From: Longilinea sp035560795
Lineage (GTDB): Bacteria; Chloroflexota; Anaerolineae; Anaerolineales; Anaerolineaceae
Direction: 5' to 3'
NCBI GenBank assembly: GCA_035560795.1
Contig: DATMYV010000026.1
Span: 1 to 32,833, forward strand
Length of the DNA stretch: 32,833 nucleotides
Under the pieces are notes generated by a model. The model saw only the letters and a list, made by a program, of their open reading frames with translations. It did no database searches and was not told the DNA's origin. Shown piece by piece: positions 23,982 to 31,994 of this stretch (position 1 is its first letter; each line of letters starts with the position of its first letter). A program made the translations under genes and the position numbers.

Positions 23982-25322
23982 ATGGGCACGATACACAGAC
24001 GCTATATATTTTTACGTCAAAAGCCGCGCAACGATCCCTACCGTGTGCTGATCTTGCTGGCTGTGATTTTGGCCGCTTTGTTTGTGCTGCGCGAGTTCCG
24101 CTCTGGAGCCATTGAAGCGCCGTTTTCAGCCACGCCTACGCCCACCCGCTCGGTGGTTTCCTTTGAACAGGAAGCCGAGACTTACTTCCAGATTGGCGAT
24201 TTGAACAAAGCGATTGAATCGTATCAGCGGGCTATCGATGTGCAGCCGCAAAACCCACAACTGTACGCAGAAATGGCGCGCATTCAAACTTATTCTTCCA
24301 GCCTGTTGACAACAACCGAAGGCAGGCGCAAGCGGCTGCAGGACGCACTGGATTCGATCGATAAAGCAATCCAACTGGCACCCGAAGACAGCACCGCTCA
24401 TGCCGTCCGGGCTTTCGTTTTGGATTGGAACTCCAACCCGCTGCTCGCCGGCGACAAGGAAGCTTCGATCCTGGTGCAGGCTGAACAGGAAGCAGTCACA
24501 GCGATCAACCTGGATAATCAGAACACGCTTGCCCTGGTTTATTACGCTGAAATCCTGGTCGACCAGCAAAAGTGGAACCAGGCGGAACAATACATCCAAC
24601 AGGCCATGAATCGCGATTCGACCTTAATGGACGTACACCGGGTGATGGGTTACGTATTGGAATCCACCCGGCAATATCGCCTGGCGATCGAGGAATATCA
24701 AAAAGCTTTGGAAATTGCGCCCAATATGCCGCTTTTATGGCTGCAAATTGGCTACAATTACCGCGCATTGGCCAATCCGAGCGTTCCAGCGCAATTTGAA
24801 CCGGCACTGGAAGCATTTCAGAAGGTGGTGGAGATTAATGATCGGCTGGGCATTCAGGATCCGGTTCCTTATACCCAGATAGCCAAGACATACGCACAAA
24901 TGGGCGAGGGGTTGGTGGCATCCCGCAATGCACGTAAAGCATTGCAATTAGGACCCACCAACCCGGATATGTACGGCCAGCTCGGTGTCATCTATTTCCA
25001 GGCAAGAAATTACGAAGGCGCAATTCCAGCGTTTCAATGCGCATTGGAAGGCTGCGACGCCGCAGTGAGTTGCGAGGTGCGCCGATGTGACTCAGAAACC
25101 GATGCCCCTGTGGTAATCACCGGTCTGCCATTGGACGATAATACGGTGGTCTATTATTACACCTATGGCTCCGTGCTGGCGGGCATGCACCGTCAGAGCA
25201 ACGGTTACTGCAAGAAAGCCATGGAAATTCTGGAAAAAGTACGCAGTACTTATAATTCGGATACGCTAATTCTGTCAATTATCGAGCCCAGTGAAAATAT
25301 CTGCCGGGGATATGGATATTAG
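23982..25322 (+). CDS. Membrane-anchored TPR protein (second of pair)
   Basis: A 446-residue protein built like its neighbour. It has a basic N-terminus, one membrane segment at about 21-36, an ATPTPTR linker at about 50-56 and TPR units from about 60 to 350 (EAETYFQIGDLNKAIESYQ, AIEEYQKALEIAPN and similar). A Cys-rich segment lies near 350-370 (FQCALEGC...SCEVRRC), and a terminal part has two further Cys. It starts 2 nt after the upstream stop, so it is almost certainly co-transcribed and probably coupled. The two proteins have diverged well beyond a recent duplication. Role unknown; an extracytoplasmic scaffold is the natural guess. No terminator was seen before the groE promoter. Confidence 0.82.
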   Translation: MGTIHRRYIFLRQKPRNDPYRVLILLAVILAALFVLREFRSGAIEAPFSATPTPTRSVVSFEQEAETYFQIGDLNKAIESYQRAIDVQPQNPQLYAEMARIQTYSSSLLTTTEGRRKRLQDALDSIDKAIQLAPEDSTAHAVRAFVLDWNSNPLLAGDKEASILVQAEQEAVTAINLDNQNTLALVYYAEILVDQQKWNQAEQYIQQAMNRDSTLMDVHRVMGYVLESTRQYRLAIEEYQKALEIAPNMPLLWLQIGYNYRALANPSVPAQFEPALEAFQKVVEINDRLGIQDPVPYTQIAKTYAQMGEGLVASRNARKALQLGPTNPDMYGQLGVIYFQARNYEGAIPAFQCALEGCDAAVSCEVRRCDSETDAPVVITGLPLDDNTVVYYYTYGSVLAGMHRQSNGYCKKAMEILEKVRSTYNSDTLILSIIEPSENICRGYGY

Positions 25323-25373
25323 AGTTAGGTTCGATTGAATTATCAGAGTTTTATAAGAGTAAAAAAAATCCTC

Positions 25374-25402
25374 TTGACTTTATATTTGAAGACAAGTAAA
25401 AT
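25374..25402 (+). promoter_or_regulatory. groESL sigma-A promoter
   Basis: TTGACT (25374-25379), a 17-bp spacer and TAAAAT (25397-25402), both 5 of 6. The CIRCE begins about 4 nt after the predicted +1. Confidence 0.82.
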
Positions 25403-25412
25403 TCACTACGGT

Positions 25413-25439
25413 TTAGCACTCTAACCAAGAGAGTGCTAA
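25413..25439. promoter_or_regulatory. CIRCE operator (HrcA binding site)
   Basis: TTAGCACTC, nine bases, GAGTGCTAA: a perfect match to the CIRCE consensus. It overlaps the transcript start of groESL, so HrcA repression lifted by heat stress is expected. hrcA itself is not in the window. Confidence 0.97.
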
Positions 25440-25489
25440 TTTGAACCAAGTTTACAATATTAATCCTCATCTTATTCTGGAGGGAAAGA

Positions 25490-25783
25490 ATGACTATCTC
25501 GTTGAAACCTTTAGGTGCTCGTGTAGTGGTTGAGCCGCTGGAGCAGGACGAAGTGACTGCCGGTGGTATTGTTCTCCCCGAAACTGCCAAGGAAAAACCC
25601 CAAAAGGGCAAGGTCCTTTCGGTAGGCGCTGGCGACCGCGATGACAAAGGCAGTCGCATCCCGATGGATGTCAAAGTTGGCGATACCGTACTGTTTGCCA
25701 AGTACGGCGGCACAGAGATTAAGATTGACGGCAAGAAGCTGCTGATCCTACGCGAAAGCGATCTGCTGGCGATCATCGAGTAA
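25490..25783 (+). CDS. groS: Co-chaperonin GroES
   Basis: A 97-residue GroES (Hsp10) that caps the GroEL chamber in the cytoplasm. Typical features are LKPLGARVVVEPLE at the N-terminus, the mobile-loop region EQDEVTAGGIVLPETAKEKPQ (about 19-39), GKVLSVGAG and DTVLFAKYGGTEIK. Full length for the family. GGAGGGAAAGA precedes the ATG. It is under a CIRCE promoter and followed 44 nt later by groEL. Confidence 0.97.
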   Translation: MTISLKPLGARVVVEPLEQDEVTAGGIVLPETAKEKPQKGKVLSVGAGDRDDKGSRIPMDVKVGDTVLFAKYGGTEIKIDGKKLLILRESDLLAIIE

Positions 25784-25827
25784 TTTTGCACAAAAAGAAA
25801 TCAAGCTAATCATTAAGGAGTGAAAGT

Positions 25828-27462
25828 ATGGCTGCTAAACAACTTGTTTTCGGTGAAGATGCTCGCCGCAAACTGAAGACCGGTATTGATGTCGTTGCGA
25901 CTGCCGTCGCGACCACGCTTGGCCCCAAGGGCCGCAATGTTGCCCTCGACCGCAAGTTTGGTTCCCCGACCATCACCCATGACGGCGTGACGGTTGCCAA
26001 AGAAATCGAACTGGAAGATCCGTTTGAGAACATGGGCGCGCAGCTTCTCAAGGAAGCCGCCACCAAGACCAATGACATCGCCGGCGACGGCACCACCACC
26101 TCCACGGTGCTGGCACATGCCATTGTCAACGAAGGTTTAAAGACCCTCTCTGCTGGCGCCAACCCTATGCTCCTTAAGCATGGTATCGAAGCTGCTGCCA
26201 AGGCTGTTGCTGAAAATATCAAGGGCCAGGCCATCAAAGTTGAAACCAAAGAAAACATCGCCGCAGTTGCCACCATTTCTGCCCAGGATGCCAATATTGG
26301 CAACCTGATCGCTGAAGTCATGGAAAAAGTCGGCAAAGACGGCGTCATCACCGTCGAAGAATCCAAAGGCCTAGAATTCGAAACCGAGTATGTTGAAGGC
26401 ATGCAGTTCGACCGCGGCTATATTTCAGCTTACTTCATTACCGACAGCGAACACATGGAATCTTCCATCGCGGATCCCTATATTCTGATCTACGACAAGA
26501 AGATCTCCGCTGCGACCGATATTGTACCGATCCTCGAGAAGCTGGTGCAGATTGGCAAGCGCGATCTGGTCATCATTGCCGAAGATATCGACGGCGAAGC
26601 TCTGGCGACCCTGGTATTGAACAAACTGCGCGGCATGCTGAACGTGCTCGCCATCAAAGCCCCTGGCTTTGGCGATCGCCGCAAGGCCATGCTGCAGGAT
26701 ATTGCCACCCTGACTGGCGCGGCAGTGATCTCCGAGGAAACCGGCCGCAAGCTGGAAACCACCACGATTGCTGATTTGGGCCGTGCTGAAAAGGTTGTCG
26801 CAGACAAGGACAACACCACCATCGTAGGCGGCAAGGGCGAAGAAGCCGGTATCCGCGGCCGCATCGAACAGATTCGCATCGAAATCGACAAGACCACCAG
26901 CGACTATGACCGCGAAAAGCTGCAAGAACGCCTGGCCAAGATGTCTGGCGGCGTTGCGATCATCCGGGTTGGTGCTGCCACTGAGACCGAACTGAAGGAA
27001 AAGAAACACCGCGTTGAAGACGCTCTGTCCGCGACCCGTGCAGCTGTTGAAGAAGGCATTGTGCCGGGCGGCGGCGTTGCCCTGATCAACGCAGTCTCCG
27101 TCTTGGACAAGGTCAAGATGGCCAACGAAGATGAACAGATTGGCGTCAACATTGTCCGCCGCGCATTGGAAGTTCCCATGCGCAAGATCACTGAAAACGC
27201 TGGCAAAGAAGGCTCTGTTATCATTGCCAACGTGCGGGCCGAGCAAAAGAAACAGAAGAATGTCAACATCGGCTACGACGTGATTCGTGACGAGTACATC
27301 GACATGATCAAGGGCGGCGTGATCGATCCTGCCAAGGTGACCCGCGGCGCTCTGGAAAATGCCGCCTCCATTGCGGCAATGATCCTGACCACCGAAGCTC
27401 TGGTGACGGACGTTCCTGTCAAGGAATCAGCTGCTCCTCAGCCTCAAATGCCAGAATACTAA
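25828..27462 (+). CDS. groL: Chaperonin GroEL
   Basis: A 544-residue 60-kDa chaperonin that folds proteins with ATP in a double ring with GroES. ATP-site motifs TLGPKGRNV (30-38), DGVTVAKEI (52-60) and AGDGTT (85-90) are present, as are the apical-domain stretch YISAYFITDSEHM and the later VPGGGVAL. TAAGGAG lies 8 nt before the ATG. The C-terminus is oddly short and ends QPQMPEY, without the Gly-Gly-Met repeats common in bacterial GroEL. Only one chaperonin copy lies in the window. Confidence 0.98.
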   Translation: MAAKQLVFGEDARRKLKTGIDVVATAVATTLGPKGRNVALDRKFGSPTITHDGVTVAKEIELEDPFENMGAQLLKEAATKTNDIAGDGTTTSTVLAHAIVNEGLKTLSAGANPMLLKHGIEAAAKAVAENIKGQAIKVETKENIAAVATISAQDANIGNLIAEVMEKVGKDGVITVEESKGLEFETEYVEGMQFDRGYISAYFITDSEHMESSIADPYILIYDKKISAATDIVPILEKLVQIGKRDLVIIAEDIDGEALATLVLNKLRGMLNVLAIKAPGFGDRRKAMLQDIATLTGAAVISEETGRKLETTTIADLGRAEKVVADKDNTTIVGGKGEEAGIRGRIEQIRIEIDKTTSDYDREKLQERLAKMSGGVAIIRVGAATETELKEKKHRVEDALSATRAAVEEGIVPGGGVALINAVSVLDKVKMANEDEQIGVNIVRRALEVPMRKITENAGKEGSVIIANVRAEQKKQKNVNIGYDVIRDEYIDMIKGGVIDPAKVTRGALENAASIAAMILTTEALVTDVPVKESAAPQPQMPEY

Positions 27463-27482
27463 AATTTGATTGAGTAAACCTT

Positions 27483-27515
27483 ACCGGCCGTGCACAAGCA
27501 CGGCCGGTTTGCTTT
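27483..27515 (+). terminator. Terminator of groESL operon
   Basis: A perfect 11-bp GC-rich stem (27483-27493 with 27498-27508) and ACAA loop are followed by TTGCTTT. It begins 21 nt after the groEL stop. Confidence 0.88.
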
Positions 27516-27561
27516 CAAAGCTGTGAAGTCGGCCGGAGGGCAGGGTGGCCCTGTAATCGGG

Positions 27562-27567
27562 TATAAT
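27562..27567 (+). promoter_or_regulatory. -10 of foldase gene, predicted near-leaderless
   Basis: A perfect TATAAT ends 8 nt before the ATG at 27576, so +1 falls within about two bases of the start codon. No ribosome site is visible and the -35 is weak. Confidence 0.55.
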
Positions 27568-27575
27568 TTTCAACG

Positions 27576-28472
27576 ATGCGAACCCAGACCTTGGTATTGA
27601 TCATTATTGCAATGCTATTAACGTTAACAGCCTGCAAGGGGACGGCTTTACCGCAACCCACAGCGACTCCAGCAGCAACGGCCACCGAGACACCCTTGCC
27701 GCCGACGCCTAGCCCGACGTCTGAACCGCTGGCCGCGCGGGTCAATGGTGAAGGGATTCTATTGGCCGATTATCAATCCGAATTAGGCCGATTCCAGGCC
27801 GCCTTGACTGAGACAGGACAAACTGCCAGCGATGATGAAGCACGGCAGCGCGTTTTGGATGCGCTGATTGATGAAATGCTGCTGGCGCAGGCAGCGACGG
27901 CAGGCGGTTATCAAAGCAGTGCTGCCGATTTGCAATCCAGCATTGACCAAATGACGCAAAAGATTGGCGGTGCCGATGCGCTGGCTGCCTGGCAGCAAAA
28001 ATACGGCTACGATGATGAGAGTTTCCAGCGGGCGTTATCCCGGTCGCTGGCGGCTGCCTGGCAACGCGATCAAATTTTGGCATCTGTACCGACCAGTGCT
28101 GAACAAATCCATGGTCGTCAAATTCTTGTACTATCCAAAGCAACAGCGGATTCAATTTATAACAATCTTCAATCTGGCGCAGATTTTGCAACGCTTGCAA
28201 AGCAATATGATTCTGTCACTGGCGGCGAGTTGGGCTGGTTCCCGCGCGGCTATTTGACACAACCAGCTGTCGAAGAGGCTGCTTTCGCGCTACAACCCGG
28301 CCAATACAGCCCAGTGGTGCAATCAGAAATTGGTTACCATATTATCGAGGTGGTGGAACGGGAAGTCCGCCCTCTGTCGCCGGATGCGCTGCGGACTTTG
28401 CAGACCGACACGCTGGTTGAATGGTTGAAGCAACACCGTGCTGAAAGCCAGATCGAAAAGCTGCTGCCGTAG
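27576..28472 (+). CDS. Parvulin-type peptidyl-prolyl isomerase lipoprotein (PrsA/SurA-like)
   Basis: A 298-residue exported foldase with signal peptide and lipobox (LTAC, Cys 20), then a Thr/Pro linker to about 50. The SurA-like chaperone part is at about 52-170, opening ARVNGEGILLADYQSEL. The parvulin domain spans about 176-262 with the QIHGRQILV, ADFATLAKQYD, GGELGWFPRG, AFALQPGQ and IGYHIIEV series. It probably helps secreted proteins fold at the membrane surface. The -10 lies so close to the ATG that the mRNA should be nearly leaderless. An anchored protein of unknown function follows 24 nt later and is probably in the same transcript. Confidence 0.9.
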   Translation: MRTQTLVLIIIAMLLTLTACKGTALPQPTATPAATATETPLPPTPSPTSEPLAARVNGEGILLADYQSELGRFQAALTETGQTASDDEARQRVLDALIDEMLLAQAATAGGYQSSAADLQSSIDQMTQKIGGADALAAWQQKYGYDDESFQRALSRSLAAAWQRDQILASVPTSAEQIHGRQILVLSKATADSIYNNLQSGADFATLAKQYDSVTGGELGWFPRGYLTQPAVEEAAFALQPGQYSPVVQSEIGYHIIEVVEREVRPLSPDALRTLQTDTLVEWLKQHRAESQIEKLLP

Positions 28473-28496
28473 ATCGGACGAGATCAAAGGATAAAC

Positions 28497-29219
28497 ATGG
28501 AAACTGAAGCCCCCAAGCGAAAAAATGACGCGATTTGGAACGTCTTATCGATTGCCCTGGTGGCTGCAATGTTGATTGTAGGGATTATTTTCATTGCGGT
28601 CTTTCTGAATCCCGGCAGTGCAATGAACCCATTTCCACCCGATGAATTCCGTGAGGTGGTCGTCATTCCTACCATCAAACCGACCTATCCGGCTACCTGG
28701 ACTCCAACTGCACCTCCGCCGACGGCCACTGTTGAGCCAACCGTCGCTACCCCGACTCAGGAAGTGCCGGTCGTTTCCGCCACGCCGGAGGAAATCATTA
28801 CAGTCATTCCGACCGTCACCCCGATTCCAGGCGGCCATGGCTATACCTTTGCTGTGCAGACCGATCCATCGCCCATATCCAGCATTTATTACCGGCCGGA
28901 ATGGGGCTGCGATTGGCTTGGTTTGGCCGGGAATACGGTGGATCTACAGAACAGCCCCGTGACTGGTATCCGCGTACAGGTCGGAGGGTTTTTGAGTGGA
29001 AATAAAGTGGATTTGCTCAGCCTGACGGGCACTGCTTTACAGTACGGCCGGGCTGGTTATGAATTTACCCTGGCGGAAAAACCAGCCATTTCGAATGGCA
29101 AGTTATGGATTCAACTTCTAGATCAATCGGATTTACCGCTTTCGGACAAGATATATTTCGATACCTTTGACACCTGCGATAAGAACCTGATCATTATAAA
29201 CTTCAAGCAGGTTCGATAG
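28497..29219 (+). CDS. Membrane-anchored protein of unknown function with P/T linker
   Basis: A 240-residue protein. A short cytoplasmic N-terminus leads to one membrane segment at about 16-37 and a Pro/Thr/Val linker at about 59-110. A compact domain of about 128 residues then has two Cys (C138 in EWGCDWLG, C227 in DTCDKN) that could form a disulfide, and strands typical of a beta-sandwich. I do not recognise the domain. AAAGGA lies 5-6 nt before the ATG. It follows the parvulin foldase gene by 24 nt, so they are probably an operon; being a client or partner of that foldase is a guess. Confidence 0.8.
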   Translation: METEAPKRKNDAIWNVLSIALVAAMLIVGIIFIAVFLNPGSAMNPFPPDEFREVVVIPTIKPTYPATWTPTAPPPTATVEPTVATPTQEVPVVSATPEEIITVIPTVTPIPGGHGYTFAVQTDPSPISSIYYRPEWGCDWLGLAGNTVDLQNSPVTGIRVQVGGFLSGNKVDLLSLTGTALQYGRAGYEFTLAEKPAISNGKLWIQLLDQSDLPLSDKIYFDTFDTCDKNLIIINFKQVR

Positions 29220-29235
29220 GTTAATGTTGGAGAAA

Positions 29236-29271
29236 AAATGGGCGGCCTGTTGCAAAATGGGCCGCCTATTT
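29236..29271. terminator. Bidirectional terminator between convergent genes
   Basis: A 12-bp stem with one G-T pair (29236-29247 with 29260-29271). T-rich tails follow on both strands, including TTTTTTC on the minus strand. It serves both the anchored protein gene and the DUF711 operon. Confidence 0.82.
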
Positions 29272-29274
29272 CTA

Positions 29275-30504
29275 TTAATTGCTGTCCGTTTTCCGCGGAT
29301 GCAACTGTAAGGTTTCGTTTCCGGCCAGCAGACCGGAGAGAGGTGCAGCTTCCAACCGCAGGATGCGTCCATTGGCAAAGTATGGAAAATCAAAATCGGT
29401 CAGGTCGCCAGCCTGTTTGCCTGGAACGGGCATCAGGCGGGCGGTGAGCGGTTTACCCAAGCGAACCGCCAACGCTGCCACATCCAGCAGGAGTGCATTC
29501 AATTGATCGGTACTCACATCTCCCGGTAAAGGCAGGGTATCCAGGCCTGTGCCGCAAACCGCTGAGTACATCAACAGATCCTTCACTCCAAGCGTACCAT
29601 CGATCGTGCGGCGGGCTAAAACCGAATCTTCGAGAACGGGCAGCATTAACCCGTTGAAACCGGTACGCGGCCAGCGTCCCCGATCAAGCGTATCGGCTAT
29701 AAACGCAGCCGCAGCCAACGACCCGGCCAATCCAAGTGCAGGCAGACCAAGTTTTTCCATCGCGCTGCCGAGCGAAATGGCATCATCGGGGTAGGGGGCC
29801 AGCGAAACATCGAACCCCTCGAAAAGCGTTTCAAATTCCGCTGCTACTCCGGCGGCAAGTTCGGTGAGGACGGCGGTGTGCGTCTCCAAATCCGTCAGCA
29901 AGTTGTTGCGGGCAGATTCCAAGGAAGCCGCGTGGCTGAAGGCATTCACGGCTACATCGGCACACTCCAAGGCCAGTGCAAAGGCTGGCAGCGTGCCGCC
30001 GGCATAGCCGGCTGGAAAAAACGGCGTGCCAGGCAAGACGTTCGCCAGGGCTGAGAAACGCAGATTGGCAAAGCCGTCAGGCGTGATCTGGGCGGCCGCA
30101 TGGATCACCTCGGCGCAAGCCCGCACAGCCGGCAAGGATATACCCTCCGCCGCGGTGGCCATCCCCCCGCCAAAAAAGACATTCCGGGTGGCAGCAATCA
30201 TCTTGGGAATGAGATGATAGCTCTCAGGATATTGCGGCAGGGCCGGGCCGAGCGATACATAGCTAAAGCCGTGCTCAATTGCCCGTAATTCCAGTTTTTG
30301 TGCCAGGAATACCGCGCTGTCATCGCAACAAGTCGGCACCATGATCGGGAAGGGGACCGTAGCCAACCGGGTCGATTGGACCTCATAACCCGCTGCGGTA
30401 AAGCGTTGGGTCGCAGTTTTGACCAGAAGCGCCAACCGGTCCAGCGTGGCACCAGTACCGCTTAGCCCATGATGGTAGAAACAGGTAATTGAACGGATTT
30501 TCAT
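29275..30504 (-). CDS. DUF711 / UPF0210 family protein
   Basis: A 409-residue member of the UPF0210 (DUF711) family, whose structures resemble the pyruvate formate-lyase fold but whose reaction is not known. Family marks are MKIRSITCF, a PGTPFFPAGY stretch, TGFNGLMLPVLEDSVLA and YSAVCGTGLDTLPLPGD. The last of these contains the conserved Cys-Gly-Thr-Gly. No glycyl-radical motif is evident. The ATG overlaps the methyltransferase stop by 4 bp (ATGA), so the two are translationally coupled. It is the last gene of the macrodomain-SpoU-DUF711 operon and ends just before a bidirectional terminator. Confidence 0.87.
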   Translation of the reverse strand: MKIRSITCFYHHGLSGTGATLDRLALLVKTATQRFTAAGYEVQSTRLATVPFPIMVPTCCDDSAVFLAQKLELRAIEHGFSYVSLGPALPQYPESYHLIPKMIAATRNVFFGGGMATAAEGISLPAVRACAEVIHAAAQITPDGFANLRFSALANVLPGTPFFPAGYAGGTLPAFALALECADVAVNAFSHAASLESARNNLLTDLETHTAVLTELAAGVAAEFETLFEGFDVSLAPYPDDAISLGSAMEKLGLPALGLAGSLAAAAFIADTLDRGRWPRTGFNGLMLPVLEDSVLARRTIDGTLGVKDLLMYSAVCGTGLDTLPLPGDVSTDQLNALLLDVAALAVRLGKPLTARLMPVPGKQAGDLTDFDFPYFANGRILRLEAAPLSGLLAGNETLQLHPRKTDSN

Positions 30505-31283
30505 GCATGCCTCTGTCGAACGACTTCGAAGATCAAAATCCCGGCCGCAATGGCAGCATTCAAGGATTCGCCGGTCCCCGGCATGGGAATGTGAATTCGA
30601 TCGTCAGCTGCCTGCCGGGCGGCAGCACTGACCCCCTCGGCTTCGCTGCCAATGACAAGCGCCAACGGCGAACGTAAATCGAATTGCCAGGCCGGCCGGC
30701 CGTTTTCAACATCTGAAAGCAGAATGCGGACTGGCTGCGGCTTGGAATGAAGTAGGGTAGCAATGGCATCCCAGTCTGCCGTATGAATTGGCAGGTTGAA
30801 TTGTGCCCCCATGCCAGCCCGGATTACTTTGGGGGCGAAAGGATCAACGCTTCCCGGGGTGAGAATTAGGCCGTCAACGCCGGCAGCCGCGCTGGTGCGA
30901 ATGAGCGTTCCCAGGTTGCCTGGATCGCGGATGGCATCTGCGATGACGAAGAAATCGCCTTCAGCTGGAAGAGCTATTTCTCTGCGCCGGATGACAGCCA
31001 GGATGCCCTGGGAGGTTTCTGTATCCGTGAGGCCGTCCATCACGTGGGCGGCAATCTCTTCGATATCCGCGCCGGCGTTAGCCAGGTCGGTCAGGGTTTT
31101 CTGCCCGCGCGGCGAAAGATGACCGCTGTATAACACCAGTTCGACGGGCCAAAGAGAGGCAAGCGCTTCCTCAACCAGTCGGACGCCTTCTACGACGAAC
31201 GCGGCAGATGCGTCGCGTTCGCTGCGTTTTGCCATCAATTCGCGAACGCGCTTGACCTTGGGGTTTTGATTGGAAGTGATCAT
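30501..31283 (-). CDS. SpoU/TrmH family RNA 2'-O-methyltransferase
   Basis: A 260-residue RNA ribose methyltransferase with an N-terminal SpoU substrate-binding part (residues 1-100, SNQNPKVKRVRELM, VEGVRLVEEAL). The SPOUT knot follows: motif 1 DAIRDPGNLGTLIRTSAAAG (116-135), motif 2 LALVIGSEAEGVS (207-219) and motif 3 IPMPGTGESLNAAIAAGI (232-249). The key N123, R129, E215 and N242 are present. The target is probably rRNA, as for RlmB/TsnR-like enzymes, but the exact nucleotide cannot be read from sequence. It starts 9 nt after the macrodomain gene and overlaps DUF711 by 4 bp. Confidence 0.9.
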   Translation of the reverse strand: MITSNQNPKVKRVRELMAKRSERDASAAFVVEGVRLVEEALASLWPVELVLYSGHLSPRGQKTLTDLANAGADIEEIAAHVMDGLTDTETSQGILAVIRRREIALPAEGDFFVIADAIRDPGNLGTLIRTSAAAGVDGLILTPGSVDPFAPKVIRAGMGAQFNLPIHTADWDAIATLLHSKPQPVRILLSDVENGRPAWQFDLRSPLALVIGSEAEGVSAAARQAADDRIHIPMPGTGESLNAAIAAGILIFEVVRQRHA

Positions 31284-31292
31284 GAAGCCAGT

Positions 31293-31865
31293 CTACTCCA
31301 CGGAAGGGTGCAAATCGCGCCATACGATGAGAAATTCATTGAGCGTTTCCTCGTCGATGATCTCCAGGCGGACAACTTTGAGAGAGCTCTCCGGGTGTGA
31401 ACGAAAATGGGCTGCGGTCGTTGCAAAGAAAATCCTGGCAGCGCGCTGTTTGGGAAAACCAAATACGCCAGTGGAAAGCGCTGGAACAGCCAGAGTCCCC
31501 AGTTTTAATTCTTCAGCCTTTTCATAGCTGCCGCGATAAGCACTTTCCAATTTGACGTCTTCATCACCACTGCCCCAGACCGGCCCAACCGCGTGGATGA
31601 TGATGCGGGCTGGCAGGTTGCCGCCTGAAGTTACAGCTGGGTGGGCATGGTCTACAAGGCCGTAATTTGCGATCCACAGGTCGCTTTCTCTTTGAATTTC
31701 GTATCCGCCGTTTCGCAGGATGGCTCCAGCAATCCCGCCGCCATGCTGCAATTTACTGTTGGCAGCGTTTACGATGGCATCAGTGGTCTCGCGAGTCAGA
31801 TCGCCCTGGACAATTTGCAGGTGCTGGCCGGTGGGAAAGGAGTGGTCAACAATCAGCAGGCTCAT
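31293..31865 (-). CDS. Macrodomain protein (MacroD / O-acetyl-ADP-ribose deacetylase type)
   Basis: A 190-residue stand-alone macrodomain that binds ADP-ribose, likely removing O-acetyl-ADP-ribose or mono-ADP-ribose in the cytoplasm. The N-terminal binding loop reads GDLTRETTDAIVNAAN (21-36), then HGGGIAGAI (41-49). The second loop reads VPALSTGVFGFP (127-138). These match the MacroD-like group. GGAGG lies 6 nt before the ATG. It is first in a three-gene operon with a SpoU methyltransferase and DUF711. The region upstream (31866-31940) shows no convincing promoter, only two direct CCGGGT copies on the minus strand. Confidence 0.9.
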   Translation of the reverse strand: MSLLIVDHSFPTGQHLQIVQGDLTRETTDAIVNAANSKLQHGGGIAGAILRNGGYEIQRESDLWIANYGLVDHAHPAVTSGGNLPARIIIHAVGPVWGSGDEDVKLESAYRGSYEKAEELKLGTLAVPALSTGVFGFPKQRAARIFFATTAAHFRSHPESSLKVVRLEIIDEETLNEFLIVWRDLHPSVE

Positions 31866-31940
31866 GTCACCCTCCAGAGGAATGATTTGAAAGGTTGGTG
31901 GAATGATTTTCTATATTGTAACCCGGATCGCACCCGGAAT

Positions 31941-31972
31941 AAAAAAAATCCTGAGAGGTTATCTCTCAGGAT
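31941..31972 (-). terminator. Terminator of rpmI-rplT operon
   Basis: A perfect 10-bp stem (31948-31957 with 31963-31972) and a 5-nt loop. A run of eight T follows on the minus strand, 23 nt after rplT. Confidence 0.92.
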
Positions 31973-31994
31973 CGAGAAGATTCGCTGCAATCGC

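Noticed and set aside
26425..27246. Long reading frame (273 codons) on the minus strand across groEL
   Set aside because: It lies wholly antisense to a highly conserved gene, has no ribosome site or recognisable protein features, and is explained by groEL codon usage. The same holds for other antisense frames in priA, rho and the TPR genes.
31293..31865. Macrodomain considered as the antitoxin of a DarTG-like toxin-antitoxin pair
   Set aside because: No DarT-like ADP-ribosyltransferase lies next to it; the neighbours are a methyltransferase and DUF711, and the protein is a simple MacroD-like domain.
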